Positions 50,749 through 60,666 of a DNA stretch of 64,000 bases are shown in pieces; position 1 is the first letter of the stretch; the number at the start of each line of letters is the position of its first letter. Source of the stretch: Agromyces subbeticus DSM 16689 (GTDB taxonomy: Bacteria; Actinomycetota; Actinomycetes; Actinomycetales; Microbacteriaceae); assembly GCF_000421565.1 (NCBI RefSeq), contig NZ_ATXG01000001.1, forward strand, positions 1 to 64,000. Reading direction: 5' to 3'. Both the position numbers and the translations under genes were made by a program. The notes beneath the pieces were generated by a model, which did not search any database, was not told the DNA's origin, and worked only from the letters and a program-made list of their open reading frames with translations.

Positions 50749-51915
50749 TCAGTCCTTCTTCGGGCGGATGCGCACGCGGCCCCGGCCGGCCTCGTCGAGC
50801 TCGACGACTCCGCCGCGCGACTTCAGGAACTCGGTGAATGAGGCGAAGCCGAGCCGGCGCTCTTGGAACGAGGGGTCCATGCGCATCATCTGGTTCTTGA
50901 CCGCGGTCGACGACTGCCACTCCTCGTCGTTCTTCGCCCGCATCAGCTCGAGTGCCTTCAGCAGCAGGCGGCCCGGGTTGCGCGGGCTGCCCGCCGTGAC
51001 CTCGTCGTCGATCGGAGCCGGCTCGACGGGTGCGACGAACTGCAGTGCGCGCGCCGACACGCGCTTCGGCTCTTCGACCGGTGCGGTCGCCTCGATCGCG
51101 GCCTCGGCGCCCGCCTCGGTCGTCTGCTTCGTCGATGCCCGTCGGCGGCGGGCGGGAGCCTTCGCCGGCTCGGCTCCGGCGGCTTCGGCAGATCCTGCGG
51201 CGTCTGCGCCCTCGGTGGCCTCGCCGTCGGCGGGCTCTGACGCGGCTGCAGCTGCGGCGGCTGCCGCCGTGCCCCGGCCGCGCCCGCGGACGGCGGGCGC
51301 GGGGGCATCAGTCTCCTCGTCGTCGCTCACGGCGACATCGGTGGCGAGCAGGGTGTCGTAGTCGGCGTACTCGTCGCACGAGGCCGTGAGCGCGCGGCTC
51401 GTGCCGCCCGCGACGCCGATGCCGACGACGTAGCGGCCGAGGCGCTTCGCCTTCTGGGCGAGCGCGACGTAATCGGAGTCGCCCGCGACGATCACGATGT
51501 GCGAAAGGTCGTCGATGCGGAACATGTCTTCGACCGCGTCGACGGCGAGCCGGATGTCGGCGCCGTTCTTCGTTGCCGAGAGTGGGAAGAGCTGCACGAG
51601 GTCGACGGCGCGGTCGATGAGTTGCCCGCGGTAGCTCGCGTTGATCGGCGTCGACCAGTCGGCGTAGGCCCGGGCGATGGCGATCGTGCCGAAGGTGGCG
51701 GCGAAGTCGAGCACGGCGTCGATGTCGACGGTCGCCTCGGCGAGCTTCTTCGCAGTCTCGGATCCGGCGGCGGGAGCCTTGCCCGGCGACGTGTCCTTGC
51801 GATAGGCGCTGGTCCTGCGCGAGCCCGGCTCGCTGTGCAGCTGGTCGTATCGCGAGATCACGATGTTGTCGAAATCGAAGTACAGGGCGACGCGAGGTTC
51901 TGCCGAAATGGCCAT
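50749..51915 (-). CDS. NYN-domain RNase with OST-HTH/LOTUS domain
   Basis: 388 residues: N-terminal NYN (PIN-like) nuclease domain with the acidic set YFDFDNI, RLAVDAVEDM and AGDSDYVALAQKAK (about 10-190), an Ala/Glu/Pro-rich linker (200-300), and a C-terminal LOTUS-like domain (LLLKALELMRAKNDEEW, SFQERRLGFASFTEFLKSRG). LabA/DUF88-like; the LOTUS module binds RNA in other proteins, so RNA turnover is the likely role. Leaderless start. Not linked to its neighbours. Confidence 0.88.
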   Translation of the reverse strand: MAISAEPRVALYFDFDNIVISRYDQLHSEPGSRRTSAYRKDTSPGKAPAAGSETAKKLAEATVDIDAVLDFAATFGTIAIARAYADWSTPINASYRGQLIDRAVDLVQLFPLSATKNGADIRLAVDAVEDMFRIDDLSHIVIVAGDSDYVALAQKAKRLGRYVVGIGVAGGTSRALTASCDEYADYDTLLATDVAVSDDEETDAPAPAVRGRGRGTAAAAAAAAASEPADGEATEGADAAGSAEAAGAEPAKAPARRRRASTKQTTEAGAEAAIEATAPVEEPKRVSARALQFVAPVEPAPIDDEVTAGSPRNPGRLLLKALELMRAKNDEEWQSSTAVKNQMMRMDPSFQERRLGFASFTEFLKSRGGVVELDEAGRGRVRIRPKKD

Positions 51916-51921
51916 GCGTCG

Positions 51922-51927
51922 AGCCTA
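51922..51927 (-). promoter_or_regulatory. -10 box TAGGCT of leaderless NYN gene
   Basis: TAGGCT, 6 nt, ATG 51915; identical to 9738. Confidence 0.55.
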
Positions 51928-52070
51928 TGCCCACCCCGCTCGGCTCCACCTGAGCGGTCTTGCGTCATCGGGCGGAACACGCGGGAATAGGCGCATCCGC
52001 TCGTCGTTCTCCTCCTGTGTCGGCAGCGCCGATCGAGTTCGCCGACCAGTTTCCGAGACGCAGGAGCAGC

Positions 52071-53039
52071 ATGACCGAGACCAGCACCGCCACCCGCCAG
52101 CGCATCGCCGACTCCGAGCTCGAGGTGTTCCCGCTCGTGCTCGGCGGCAACGTCTTCGGCTGGACCGCCGATGAGGCCGGATCCTTCGATGTGCTCGACG
52201 CCTTCGTCGCCGGCGGCGGCGACTTCATCGACACCGCCGACGGCTACTCGCACTGGGTGCCCGGCAACGAGGGCGGCGAGAGCGAGCGCATCATCGGCCG
52301 ATGGCTCGCGGCGCGCGGCAACCGCGACGACGTCGTCATAGCCACGAAGGTGAGCACACACCCGCAGTTCCCGGGGTTGTCGGCGACGAACATCGCAGCC
52401 GCTGCCGATGCCTCGCTGCAGCGCCTCGGCACCGATCGCATCGACCTCTACTACGCGCACTTCGATGACGAGTCCGTGCCGCTGGTCGAGACGATCGACG
52501 CGCTCTCGGCCCTCGTCGACGCCGGCAAGGTGCGCGCACTCGGCATCTCGAACTACTCGCCCGAGCGCATCGACGAGTGGTTCGAGATCACGGCCGCGAA
52601 CGGGTTCCACCGCCCCGTCGCGCTGCAGCCGCACTACAACCTCGTCGAGCGCGACTTCGAGCACGGCCTGCGCGAACGCGCCGAGCGCGAGGGTCTCGCA
52701 GTGCTGCCGTACTTCTCGCTCGCCAAGGGATTCCTCGCCGGCAAGTACCGGGGAGAAGCGGATGTCGCCGCCCCCGGTGCGAGTCCGCGGGCCGGAGCCG
52801 CCGCCGAGTACCTCGACGACCGCGGCCGGCGGGTGCTCGCCACACTCGACGAGGTCGCCGCCGAGCACGGTGTGGACGTGGCATCCGTCTCACTCGCCTG
52901 GCTCCGTCAGCAGCCGACCGTCCTCGCGCCGATCGCGAGTGCGCGCACGGTGGGGCAGCTGCCCGCGCTGCTCGCCTCGACGTCGCTCGTGCTCTCGGCC
53001 GCGGAGCTCCAGGCACTCGACGCCGCGGCTGCTGGCTGA
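52071..53039 (+). CDS. Aldo/keto reductase
   Basis: 322 residues with the AKR tetrad visible: Asp and Tyr in DFIDTADGYSHW, Lys in VVIATKVS and His in LYYAHFDDES; NADPH segment at IASARTVGQL. Reduces carbonyls of unknown nature; YajO/Tas-like subgroup. ATG follows CAGGAGC. Confidence 0.92.
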   Translation: MTETSTATRQRIADSELEVFPLVLGGNVFGWTADEAGSFDVLDAFVAGGGDFIDTADGYSHWVPGNEGGESERIIGRWLAARGNRDDVVIATKVSTHPQFPGLSATNIAAAADASLQRLGTDRIDLYYAHFDDESVPLVETIDALSALVDAGKVRALGISNYSPERIDEWFEITAANGFHRPVALQPHYNLVERDFEHGLRERAEREGLAVLPYFSLAKGFLAGKYRGEADVAAPGASPRAGAAAEYLDDRGRRVLATLDEVAAEHGVDVASVSLAWLRQQPTVLAPIASARTVGQLPALLASTSLVLSAAELQALDAAAAG

Positions 53040-53113
53040 ACGATGCTGCGGGTCGTGGTCGTCGAGCCCTGACGGAGGCGGGAGTCGACGAGCTCAGCCC
53101 GCTGCAGGCGAGC

Positions 53114-54097
53114 TCACGCGCCGGCGGCCACCGCGTTGTGCAGTTCGTCGCCGTCGACGCCGAGTCGACGGAACCCGCCGCCGATGTTCGTGAGCAGCAC
53201 GAAGCAGACGCCGAGTGACGGCGTGACCCAGAATTCCGCCCCGGCCCAGCCGCCGTGCCCGTAGGAGTCGCGGGCGAGCAGGCCCGGAGCGTTGTTCCGC
53301 AGGTTCCAGGTGAACCCCCACTCCTGGCCGCGCGACGCGACGTACGGTTCGAGCTTCACCATGCCCGTCGTGAGGGGCCGCAGCATCGCCTCGACCGTGA
53401 TCGGGGCGACGACCGTGCCGTCGTTGCGCAGCAGAGCGCTGCCGACGGCGAGCAGGTCGGCCGCCCGCCCCAGCAATCCGGCACCGGGGCTGGCGAGTGC
53501 GGCGAAGCGCTCGTAGTCGACGCCCTGCGCGGCCGCGTCGACGACCTCGTGAGGGGACGCCGAGGCGTCGAGCGTGAAGCCCGAGGCCCCGGCGCGCCGG
53601 CCGACGGCGGTGACCGCGTCGAACCACGACGTGCCGCCGGCGTGCTCGATCATCGCGGCGATGCCCTCGAAGCCGATGGTCGAGTAACGCGTCGCGGCGC
53701 CGGCCGGGAAGTCGCGCCCAGGCGCGAGCAGCAACGAGCGCAGGCCGGGCGTGTCCATCGGCGGCTCGACGATGCCCGAGCTGTGGCTCACGAGGTGCCG
53801 GAGCCGCACGACGTCGTCACGGCCGGCGCCGAACTCCGGCACGGCGTTCACGAGCGGGGTGTCTGGCGTCAGGCGCCCCTGCTCGATGAGCCGCAGCGCA
53901 GCGAGGCCGACGAGCGGCTTCGTCAGCGAGAACAGCGGGTAGTGGTCGTCGACGGATGCCGCGCGCCCGCGTTCGGTGCCGAAGGCCTCGAGTGCGACGA
54001 CGCCGGCCGCCGTGGCGATGCCGAGCACCGCGGTGGGCAGGGCGCCGCTGTCGACGTGACGGCGGGCCCAGTCGAAGGCGTGATCGAAGCCGGACAT
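53114..54097 (-). CDS. Serine hydrolase, beta-lactamase class C family
   Basis: 327 residues, cytoplasmic (no signal): SxxK as Ser57-Leu-Thr-Lys60 (LFSLTK), the Tyr motif as YSTIGFEG near residue 142, and HGGWAG in place of KTG. These are esterases or D-amino peptidases more often than lactamases. It ends the pair with the hydroxyacid dehydrogenase 23 bp upstream on the same strand. Confidence 0.88.
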   Translation of the reverse strand: MSGFDHAFDWARRHVDSGALPTAVLGIATAAGVVALEAFGTERGRAASVDDHYPLFSLTKPLVGLAALRLIEQGRLTPDTPLVNAVPEFGAGRDDVVRLRHLVSHSSGIVEPPMDTPGLRSLLLAPGRDFPAGAATRYSTIGFEGIAAMIEHAGGTSWFDAVTAVGRRAGASGFTLDASASPHEVVDAAAQGVDYERFAALASPGAGLLGRAADLLAVGSALLRNDGTVVAPITVEAMLRPLTTGMVKLEPYVASRGQEWGFTWNLRNNAPGLLARDSYGHGGWAGAEFWVTPSLGVCFVLLTNIGGGFRRLGVDGDELHNAVAAGA

Positions 54098-54120
54098 GGT
54101 GTTCCTCTCGAGGATCTGCG

Positions 54121-55047
54121 TCAGCTGCGGAACACGACGTTCAGGGGCTCGTCGCCGCGCAGCATCCGCTCGATCTGCTCGCCCAGCAGCCGCGCCATGC
54201 GCGGGATCATCGCGGTCGACGCGCCGCCCACGTGCGGGCTGACGAGCACGTTCGGCAGGGCGAAGAGCGGATGCCCCGCCGGCAGCGGTTCGGGATCGGT
54301 GACGTCGAGCGCGAAGCGGAGCCGGCCGCGCTCGGCCTCGGCGAGGATCGCGGCGGTGTCGGCGACCTTGCCGCGCGCGATGTTCACGACGAGGGCGCCG
54401 TCGGGCAGTGCGGCGAGGAACGCCTCGCCGATGAGGCCGGTGGTCGATTCGGTGAGCGGCACGCCCACGATCACGATGTCGGCGTTCGGCAGCAGCGTCG
54501 GCAGCTCATCGATGCCGCGGATGAAGCCCTGCTCGTCGGAGCGAGCGCGGCTCGCGACTCGCGTGATCTCGACCTCGAACGGTGCGAGTCTGGCCTCGAT
54601 CGCGCGACCGACGCCGCCGTAGCCGATGAGCAGTACGCGGCGGTCGGCGAGGCTCTCGTGCCGGGCCGGGGCCCAGCGGCCCTCGCCCGCTGCGCGTACG
54701 AAGTCGGGGATGCCGCGTTGCGACGCGAGCACGAGGGCGATGGTGAGCTCGGCGGTCGAGGTCTCGTGCACGCTCGCGGCATTGGCGAAGACGTGCCCGG
54801 GTGGCAGCGCGGCCGGCACGCCGTCGAAGCCGATCGACTGCGACTGCACGAGGCGAGTGCTCACGCCGTCGAGTGCGCCGAGGCGGGACGCGGCGCTCAT
54901 GTAGGGCGGCACGACGAGATCGATGTGATCGCCCGGCGCGGGCGCCTCGAGATCCCAGACGACCACGTCGGCGCCCGGGGGCGGCGTACCGAGGGCGTCG
55001 CGCAGAGTGGGTCCGGGCACGCTCACGAGCAGTCGGGCTTGCGTCAT
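54121..55047 (-). CDS. D-2-hydroxyacid dehydrogenase (NAD-binding)
   Basis: 308 residues: nucleotide loop GYGGVGRAIEARL, catalytic Arg in NIARGKV, Glu in DPEPLP and His in SPHVGGAS. Reduces or oxidises 2-keto/2-hydroxy acids such as glyoxylate or hydroxypyruvate. GGAAGGA precedes ATG 55047. Divergent from a small membrane protein gene. Confidence 0.9.
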   Translation of the reverse strand: MTQARLLVSVPGPTLRDALGTPPPGADVVVWDLEAPAPGDHIDLVVPPYMSAASRLGALDGVSTRLVQSQSIGFDGVPAALPPGHVFANAASVHETSTAELTIALVLASQRGIPDFVRAAGEGRWAPARHESLADRRVLLIGYGGVGRAIEARLAPFEVEITRVASRARSDEQGFIRGIDELPTLLPNADIVIVGVPLTESTTGLIGEAFLAALPDGALVVNIARGKVADTAAILAEAERGRLRFALDVTDPEPLPAGHPLFALPNVLVSPHVGGASTAMIPRMARLLGEQIERMLRGDEPLNVVFRS

Positions 55048-55089
55048 GCGCCAATCCTTCCAGAACCCGGGTGCTCGTGAGGCGGCTGC

Positions 55090-55095
55090 TACCTT
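55090..55095 (+). promoter_or_regulatory. -10 box TACCTT of leaderless membrane gene
   Basis: TACCTT, 7 nt, ATG 55103. Confidence 0.45.
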
Positions 55096-55102
55096 GACTG
55101 GC

Positions 55103-55624
55103 ATGGGACGCGTGGGGGGCCGCGGCGCCGGCCGAACGATGGAAGACGACGGCCAGGCCGTCAAGGAACGCGTCTACGCGGCGTACACGGGTCTGGCCAT
55201 CGTGCTCGTGCAGCACTCGCACCTCGAACACATCGACGCGACCCGTGCGACGCTCACCCTGTTGATCGGCATCGTCGCGATCACGTCTGCGGGGTACGTC
55301 GCCGATATCGTCGCGCACCTCTCCGTGCGAGCGGCGTTTCCGAACCGCGTCGAGATGGGCCGCATGCTGCGGACCGCGGGCACGGCGATCGCGTCGGCGG
55401 GCGTACCGCTCGTGCTGCTCGCGCTCGCCGCATTCGGGGTGTTCAGCCTCAACGCCGCGCTGTGGGCGGCGTCGATCGTCTACGTCGCGACCCTCGGCCT
55501 GATCGGCTACCTCGCGGTGCGGCGCACCGGGGTGGTCTGGTGGCAGCAGGTGTTCGCCTTCGGCACCCTCGTCGCGCTCGGGCTCACGGTCGTGGTGCTG
55601 CAGCAGTACGCCCACGACGCGTGA
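55103..55624 (+). CDS. Hypothetical four-helix membrane protein
   Basis: 173 residues, helices near 50-70, 92-115, 120-140 and 148-168, with a Gly/Arg-rich leader. No family recognised. The leaderless ATG at 55103 is used; ATG 55139 is an alternative that would drop the leader. Confidence 0.7.
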   Translation: MGRVGGRGAGRTMEDDGQAVKERVYAAYTGLAIVLVQHSHLEHIDATRATLTLLIGIVAITSAGYVADIVAHLSVRAAFPNRVEMGRMLRTAGTAIASAGVPLVLLALAAFGVFSLNAALWAASIVYVATLGLIGYLAVRRTGVVWWQQVFAFGTLVALGLTVVVLQQYAHDA

Positions 55625-55649
55625 CCGGCCGCGCGCGGTCGCCGTCGTG

Positions 55650-56447
55650 TCACAGCACCTTCGACAGGAACTGACGTGTTCGCTCGTGCTGCGGCGCGGT
55701 GAAGACCTGGTCCGGATAGCCGGACTCGATGATCCGGCCCCCGTCCATCACGATCACCCGGTCGGCGACCTCTCGCGTGAAGCCCATCTCGTGGCTCACG
55801 ACGATCATCGTCATGCCGGCAGCGGCGAGGTCGCGCATCACCGCGAGCACCTCGCCGACCATCTCGGGATCGAGCGCGCTCGTCGGCTCGTCGAAGAGCA
55901 TCAGCGCGGGGCGCATCGCGAGCGCGCGTGCGATGGCGACCCGCTGCTGCTGGCCGCCCGACAGCGACCGCGGGCGAACGTCGGCCTTCTCGGCGAGGCC
56001 GACGCGGGCGAGCAACTCGTTCGCATAGGCGACGGCGGTGGCCTTCGGCTCGCGCTTGACGTGAACTGGGGCATGCCAGATGTTCTCGAGCACCGTCATG
56101 TTCGGGAACAGGTTGAAGTGCTGGAACACGAATCCGATCTCGGCCCGCTGCTGCGCGAGCTCGCGCACCGAGCGTTCCACGAGCCGCCCTCGCTGATTCG
56201 TGCGCTGCCCGATGCGCTCGCCGCGCACCGCGATCTCGCCGGCGTCGATGGCTTCGAGGCGGTTGAGCGTGCGCAGGAAGGTCGTCTTGCCCGCACCCGA
56301 CGGGCCGACGAGCACGACCACTTCGCCGCGCGCGACCTCGAGGTCGACGCCGGTCAGGATGTGCTTGTCGCCGAAGGACTTGTGCACGCCGACGGCTCGC
56401 ACGATGGGCTCGATGTCGATCGTGTTCGGGGCGGTGTAGAGAGTCAT
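55650..56447 (-). CDS. Polar amino acid ABC transporter ATPase (GlnQ type)
   Basis: 265 residues: Walker [10 protein letters not shown], signature SLSGGQQQR, Walker [14 protein letters not shown]-loop VSHEMGF; Q-loop [10 protein letters not shown]. Energises the permease and binding protein upstream in the same operon. The FadR-type operator at 58215 most likely controls it. Confidence 0.95.
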   Translation of the reverse strand: MTLYTAPNTIDIEPIVRAVGVHKSFGDKHILTGVDLEVARGEVVVLVGPSGAGKTTFLRTLNRLEAIDAGEIAVRGERIGQRTNQRGRLVERSVRELAQQRAEIGFVFQHFNLFPNMTVLENIWHAPVHVKREPKATAVAYANELLARVGLAEKADVRPRSLSGGQQQRVAIARALAMRPALMLFDEPTSALDPEMVGEVLAVMRDLAAAGMTMIVVSHEMGFTREVADRVIVMDGGRIIESGYPDQVFTAPQHERTRQFLSKVL

Positions 56448-56457
56448 TGCTCGCTCC

Positions 56458-57264
56458 TCACGCGGCGTCGACGGGCTGGAGGACCGGGGCGGCCACGGCA
56501 GCGGCCCTCCGGCTGCGGAGGCCGAAGAGTCGCTTCAGCACTGGCTCGGCACGGGGAAGGCCGGCTTGGGCATTGAGCATGTTCTCGATTCCGGTCTGCG
56601 CCAAGGTCCACACGGTCGTGAGGAGCAGGTAGTAGAGGGCGACCACGATGTAGATCTCGAACACCTTGAAGGTCGAGGCGCTCATCGTGCTGCCGATCTG
56701 GAACATCTCGGCCACACCGATGATCGAGAGGATCGATGTGCTCTTCATGAGGCCGTTGAAGGAGTTGCCGAGCGGCGGCACCATCACGCGGATCGCCTGC
56801 GGCACGATGATCCGGCGCATCGCGCCAAGCGGGGTCATGCCGAGTGAGAGCGCCGCCTCGTTCTGCCCGCGGTCGACGGACTCGAGACCCGAACGGACGA
56901 TCTCGGAGATGTACGCACTCTCGTTGAGCATCAGGCCGACGATCGCCGCTTGCACGGCGCCCTTGATGAGGGCCCCGAACAGGTCGACGTCCTCGAAGCG
57001 GAACAGCCCTGCTGCGGCGAATCCGGTGTAGATGATCACGAGCTGCACGAGCAGCGGCGTGCCGCGGATCACCCAGATGTACAGGCTCGCGAAGATGCGC
57101 AGTGGCAGGAAGCGACTGCGGCCCATGAGCGCGATGAGGAGTCCGACCACGAGGGCGAGCGCCATCGCCACCACGGAGATGACGACGGTCAGCGCGAGCC
57201 CGTTGAGGAACTGCGGGCTCGGCGTGAGCAGACTCTGCCAGAAGTACGTCCAGTCGAACGCCAT
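56458..57264 (-). CDS. Polar amino acid ABC transporter permease
   Basis: 268 residues, HisM/GlnP type with five to six helices: [31 protein letters not shown] and the EAA loop [23 protein letters not shown]. Only one permease gene is present, so it should function as a homodimer. GGAG precedes ATG 57264. Confidence 0.93.
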   Translation of the reverse strand: MAFDWTYFWQSLLTPSPQFLNGLALTVVISVVAMALALVVGLLIALMGRSRFLPLRIFASLYIWVIRGTPLLVQLVIIYTGFAAAGLFRFEDVDLFGALIKGAVQAAIVGLMLNESAYISEIVRSGLESVDRGQNEAALSLGMTPLGAMRRIIVPQAIRVMVPPLGNSFNGLMKSTSILSIIGVAEMFQIGSTMSASTFKVFEIYIVVALYYLLLTTVWTLAQTGIENMLNAQAGLPRAEPVLKRLFGLRSRRAAAVAAPVLQPVDAA

Positions 57265-57308
57265 GATGACTCCTTCGGTGTTCGGGTGCGGATTTCCGGG
57301 CGGCGCGA

Positions 57309-58169
57309 CTATGCGCCGGCAGCGATGTCGGCGCTCTGCACGCCCCACTGCTCGAGAATCTCGTGGTAGCGGCCGTCATCGAGCACGGTCTGGAAGGCCT
57401 CGTCGAGCGCCTCGTTGAGCGCGGCGTTGTTCTTCAGGGTCGCCGCGCCGATCTCGATCTTGCCGAACGGCTCCCCGGTCATCTCGAAGTCCCCGTCGGA
57501 TTCGCGGTGGTAGAAGTCGACGATCTCCGAGGTGTCGATGAATGCGTCGGCCTGTCCGGCGAGCACCTGCTGGATCGCGTTGGTGCCCTCGTCGACGAGC
57601 GTGATCTCGATCGGCGCCTCGCCGGAATCGGTGCACTCCTTCGACCGGTTCTCGGCCTCGACGGCGCCCGTGGCACCGGTGATGGCCACGACCTTCGTGC
57701 CGCAGAGCGACTCGTCGAACCCGCTGACGTTCTTCGGGTTCGCCTTCGCGACGCCGACCGCGGTGCCGGAGTAGAGGTACGGCACGAAGTTCGCGATCTC
57801 CTCGCGCTCGGGCTTGATGTAGAGCGAGCCCATGATCACATCGCACTGCTGAGCCTGGAGCGCCGGGATGAGGCCGGCGAACGCGTACTCCGAGAGCTTC
57901 AGTTCCAGGTCGAGCTCGGTTGCGAGTGCACCGGCGATGTCGATCTCGACGCCGGTCAACTCGTTGTTCTCGTCGTAGAAGATGTTCGGCGGAGAATCGC
58001 CGGTGCAGATCGTCAAGGCTCCGGGGGAGACGAGCTTGATCGAGTCCGCCGACGAATCCGTCGATCCGGCGCCGGAAGCGCCGGACCCCGCGCATGCGGC
58101 AAGCGAAAGAGCGACCGCAAGGGCCGCGGTCACGCCGATGGAACGGTGAAGATAGAACGAACGTGCCAC
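57309..58169 (-). CDS. Amino acid ABC transporter substrate-binding lipoprotein
   Basis: 286 residues: lipobox LAAC (Cys26), then the family-3 fold with VEIDIAGALATELDL, SLYIKPEREE and DEGTNAIQQVLAGQADAF. First gene of the importer operon. GTG at 58169 is used because TAGGAG lies 5 nt upstream; an in-frame GTG at 58175 overlaps that site. With a gamma-glutamyltransferase encoded divergently, ligands such as glutathione fragments or gamma-glutamyl amino acids are possible. Confidence 0.92.
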   Translation of the reverse strand: MARSFYLHRSIGVTAALAVALSLAACAGSGASGAGSTDSSADSIKLVSPGALTICTGDSPPNIFYDENNELTGVEIDIAGALATELDLELKLSEYAFAGLIPALQAQQCDVIMGSLYIKPEREEIANFVPYLYSGTAVGVAKANPKNVSGFDESLCGTKVVAITGATGAVEAENRSKECTDSGEAPIEITLVDEGTNAIQQVLAGQADAFIDTSEIVDFYHRESDGDFEMTGEPFGKIEIGAATLKNNAALNEALDEAFQTVLDDGRYHEILEQWGVQSADIAAGA

Positions 58170-58214
58170 GATCACTCCTAGGTTCGGGGGGTCACTGCGC
58201 TGTGTTCGGAGAGT

Positions 58215-58241
58215 TTGACAGCTGGTAGGACCAACTGTCAA
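58215..58241. promoter_or_regulatory. 27-bp FadR-type operator with divergent promoters
   Basis: Arms TTGACAGCTGGT and ACCAACTGTCAA (one mismatch) around AGG; contains TGGT-N3-ACCA. A TTGACA box lies at each end facing outward in either direction, so regulator binding would block both promoters. Confidence 0.7.
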
Positions 58242-58312
58242 TCTGTTCAGTGGGAGGATTCTTCTCGCATCGAGAGACACTCCCGCTCAGGCATCCAACG
58301 AAGGGGCGCGAC

Positions 58313-59080
58313 ATGGAATGGGCATCGCTTCGGAGATCGGAATCGCTCTCCCTGCCCGATCGACTCTCCGTCGACCTCGAACGACTCATCATCGACGGGC
58401 AGCTGAAACCCGGCGATCGGCTCCCTCCGGAGCGCGAGCTCGGTGAGCTCCTCGGCGTCTCTCGCGTGTCGATCCGGCAAGCGCTGCACGAGCTCGAGAG
58501 CCGGGGCCTCATCGACCGGAGACCGGGTCGAGGCACGATCGTCGTTTCCGCGGCGTCTCGCGGCGGCCACGCCGGAGACGCGCTCTCGGCGCTCATCGAT
58601 GCGACGGCGGCGGGCAACACCGAGCTCGCCCGCATCATGGAGCTGCGGGCGGTGATCGAGCCGCCGATCGCGGCACTCGCCGCGACCCGGGTCACCTCCA
58701 GAGACATCGCGCAGCTCCGCGCGCTCGTCGAGGAGATGGAGGTCGAGACCGACCTCGAGCACTACGCCGTGCTCGATCGCGCGTTCCACCAGGCCATCTC
58801 GCAATACACGCACAACCCCCTGCTCGCCCAGCTCACCGAGCTCATCGCCTCCGAGATCGCCCCGAGCCGGCGACGCGCCCTGCAGACCCCCGAACGACGG
58901 ATCGCGTCGAGTGCGGCGCACCGTCGCATCTTCGAAGCCATCGCCGCGCACGATGGACCCACCGCGGAGTCGGAGGCGCGGGCCCACGTCGAGTCCGTGC
59001 TGCTGTCGGCACTGCGGGCTTCCTCGACGGATCCGGAAACCGCCGCCTCGTCGTCGGTCACCGAGTCGACGCCCGCATGA
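58313..59080 (+). CDS. FadR-type GntR regulator
   Basis: 255 residues: GntR HTH (GQLKPGDRLPPERELGELLGVSRVSIRQALHELESRGLI) and FCD domain (DRAFHQAISQYTHNPLL, HRRIFEAIAAHD). ATG 58313 follows AAGGGG. Overlaps the gamma-glutamyltransferase gene by 4 bp (ATGA). Divergent from the amino acid importer, with the 27-bp palindrome between; it should control both. Confidence 0.92.
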   Translation: MEWASLRRSESLSLPDRLSVDLERLIIDGQLKPGDRLPPERELGELLGVSRVSIRQALHELESRGLIDRRPGRGTIVVSAASRGGHAGDALSALIDATAAGNTELARIMELRAVIEPPIAALAATRVTSRDIAQLRALVEEMEVETDLEHYAVLDRAFHQAISQYTHNPLLAQLTELIASEIAPSRRRALQTPERRIASSAAHRRIFEAIAAHDGPTAESEARAHVESVLLSALRASSTDPETAASSSVTESTPA

Positions 59081-60618
59081 CGCCCGAGAACACCGCCCGC
59101 GGCGCGGTGGCCACCTCTCACTACCTCGCCACCGAAGCCGGCGCCGATGCGCTGCGCAGCGGTGGCAACGCGATCGATGCGGCGATCGCCGCCGCGGCGA
59201 TGCTGTGCGTCGTGTACCCGAACAACGTCGCCCTCGGAGGAGATCTCGTCGCCCTCGTGCGCAGCCCCGACGGCGTCGTGCGCTTCGTGAACGCGACGGG
59301 CCGGGCGCCATCGGCAATGAGCCTCGCCGAGCTTCGCGAGCGTCACGGTGACGCGCTACCCGCACGTGGTATCGACACGGTCACCGTGCCGGGTGGTGTT
59401 CGCGGCTGGCAGGCGCTCGCCGAACTGGGTGGCCGGCTCAGCTGGGAGCAGCGGCTCGACGGAGCGCGAGCCGCCGCGCGCGATGGTGTTCCGGTCGCAC
59501 GATCCGTCGCACGTGCCGTGCGCATCGACCGGCGTGACCTGGCAGCCGATGCCGGCTGCCGCGGCCTCTTCCTTCCCGGCGGCTCGCCGATCGGCGAGGG
59601 TGACACGTTGCGCGAGCCTGCGCTCGCGCGCACGATCGCGCAGCTCGCCGTGCACGGCCCGGACGAGTTCTACACGGGTCGCATCGCGTCGCGATGGATC
59701 GCCGGGCTTCGTGCGCTCGGCAGCCGCATCAGCGAGGCGGATGTCGCCGCATACCGTGCGGTCGTCGAACGACCCGTCTCGATCGAGGCGCTCGGCGTCG
59801 AGGTGTTCACGAGCCCGCCGAACACGCAGGGCTTCTCGCTGCTCCGCACACTGCGCTTCCTTGCGCACCAGGGCGTCACCGACCCGCTCGGCGTCGACGC
59901 CGGACGCCTTGCGGCCGTCTTCGGTGAGAACAACCGCGTGCGCGCCCGTTGGCTGGCCGACCCCGACACCGCGCCGATCGGCGTCGACGAGCTCGTCGGC
60001 ATGGATGCACCCGAGTTCATCGGTGCCGATTCGCGACCGGCATCCGGCGACACGGTCGGCCTCACCGCTGTGAGCGCCGATGGCTGGGCCGTCTCACTCG
60101 TGCAATCGGTGTACTGGGCGTTCGGAGCCTGCGTGCTCGAGCCCGAGACCGGCATCCTCTTCCAGAACCGCGGAACCTCGTTCTCGCTCGATGCCGCGCA
60201 TCCCGCGGCGTTCTCGCCGGGCCGCCGGCCGCCACACACGCTCATGCCCGTGCTCGTGCAACGCGACGGCGAGCTGGCATTCGCCGCGGCGACCATGGGC
60301 GGGCAGGCGCAGCCGCAGATCCACGCGCACCTGCTGCTCAACTCGCTCGCCGGGGCATCCGCGATCGAGGCGACGAGCGCACCTCGCTGGGTGGTGGGCG
60401 TGCAGGACGACGGCGACACCGCGAGCACGGTCACGGTCGAAGCGGATGTGCCGAGGCGGGCGCAGGAGGCGCTTCGGGAGAGCGGGCTGCGTGTGAAGAC
60501 CGTGCAGCCTCGTGACGAGGGGCTCGGCCACTCCAATCTGATCCGCGTTCTGCCCTCGGGTTACGACGCCGCCAGCGATCCGCGCTCCGATGGGTCCGCC
60601 GTCGTCGTCGCCGACTGA
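59077..60618 (+). CDS. Gamma-glutamyltransferase-family hydrolase
   Basis: 513 residues, Ntn-hydrolase fold: SGGNAIDAAIAAAAMLCVVYPNNVALGGD at the start, GRRPPHTLMPVLV and GGQAQPQIH near the end. The self-cleaving nucleophile aligns with Thr326 in SGDTVGLTAVSADG, where typical enzymes have TTHF/TTHL, so the residue after the nucleophile and the His are changed. No signal peptide, so cytoplasmic. Cleaves or transfers gamma-glutamyl groups; the importer next door supports use of imported gamma-glutamyl compounds. Confidence 0.88.
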   Translation: MTPENTARGAVATSHYLATEAGADALRSGGNAIDAAIAAAAMLCVVYPNNVALGGDLVALVRSPDGVVRFVNATGRAPSAMSLAELRERHGDALPARGIDTVTVPGGVRGWQALAELGGRLSWEQRLDGARAAARDGVPVARSVARAVRIDRRDLAADAGCRGLFLPGGSPIGEGDTLREPALARTIAQLAVHGPDEFYTGRIASRWIAGLRALGSRISEADVAAYRAVVERPVSIEALGVEVFTSPPNTQGFSLLRTLRFLAHQGVTDPLGVDAGRLAAVFGENNRVRARWLADPDTAPIGVDELVGMDAPEFIGADSRPASGDTVGLTAVSADGWAVSLVQSVYWAFGACVLEPETGILFQNRGTSFSLDAAHPAAFSPGRRPPHTLMPVLVQRDGELAFAAATMGGQAQPQIHAHLLLNSLAGASAIEATSAPRWVVGVQDDGDTASTVTVEADVPRRAQEALRESGLRVKTVQPRDEGLGHSNLIRVLPSGYDAASDPRSDGSAVVVAD

Positions 60619-60666
60619 CCGCATCCGCATCGAACACCTCCTGAACCGACGAACCGAGACCTGAAG

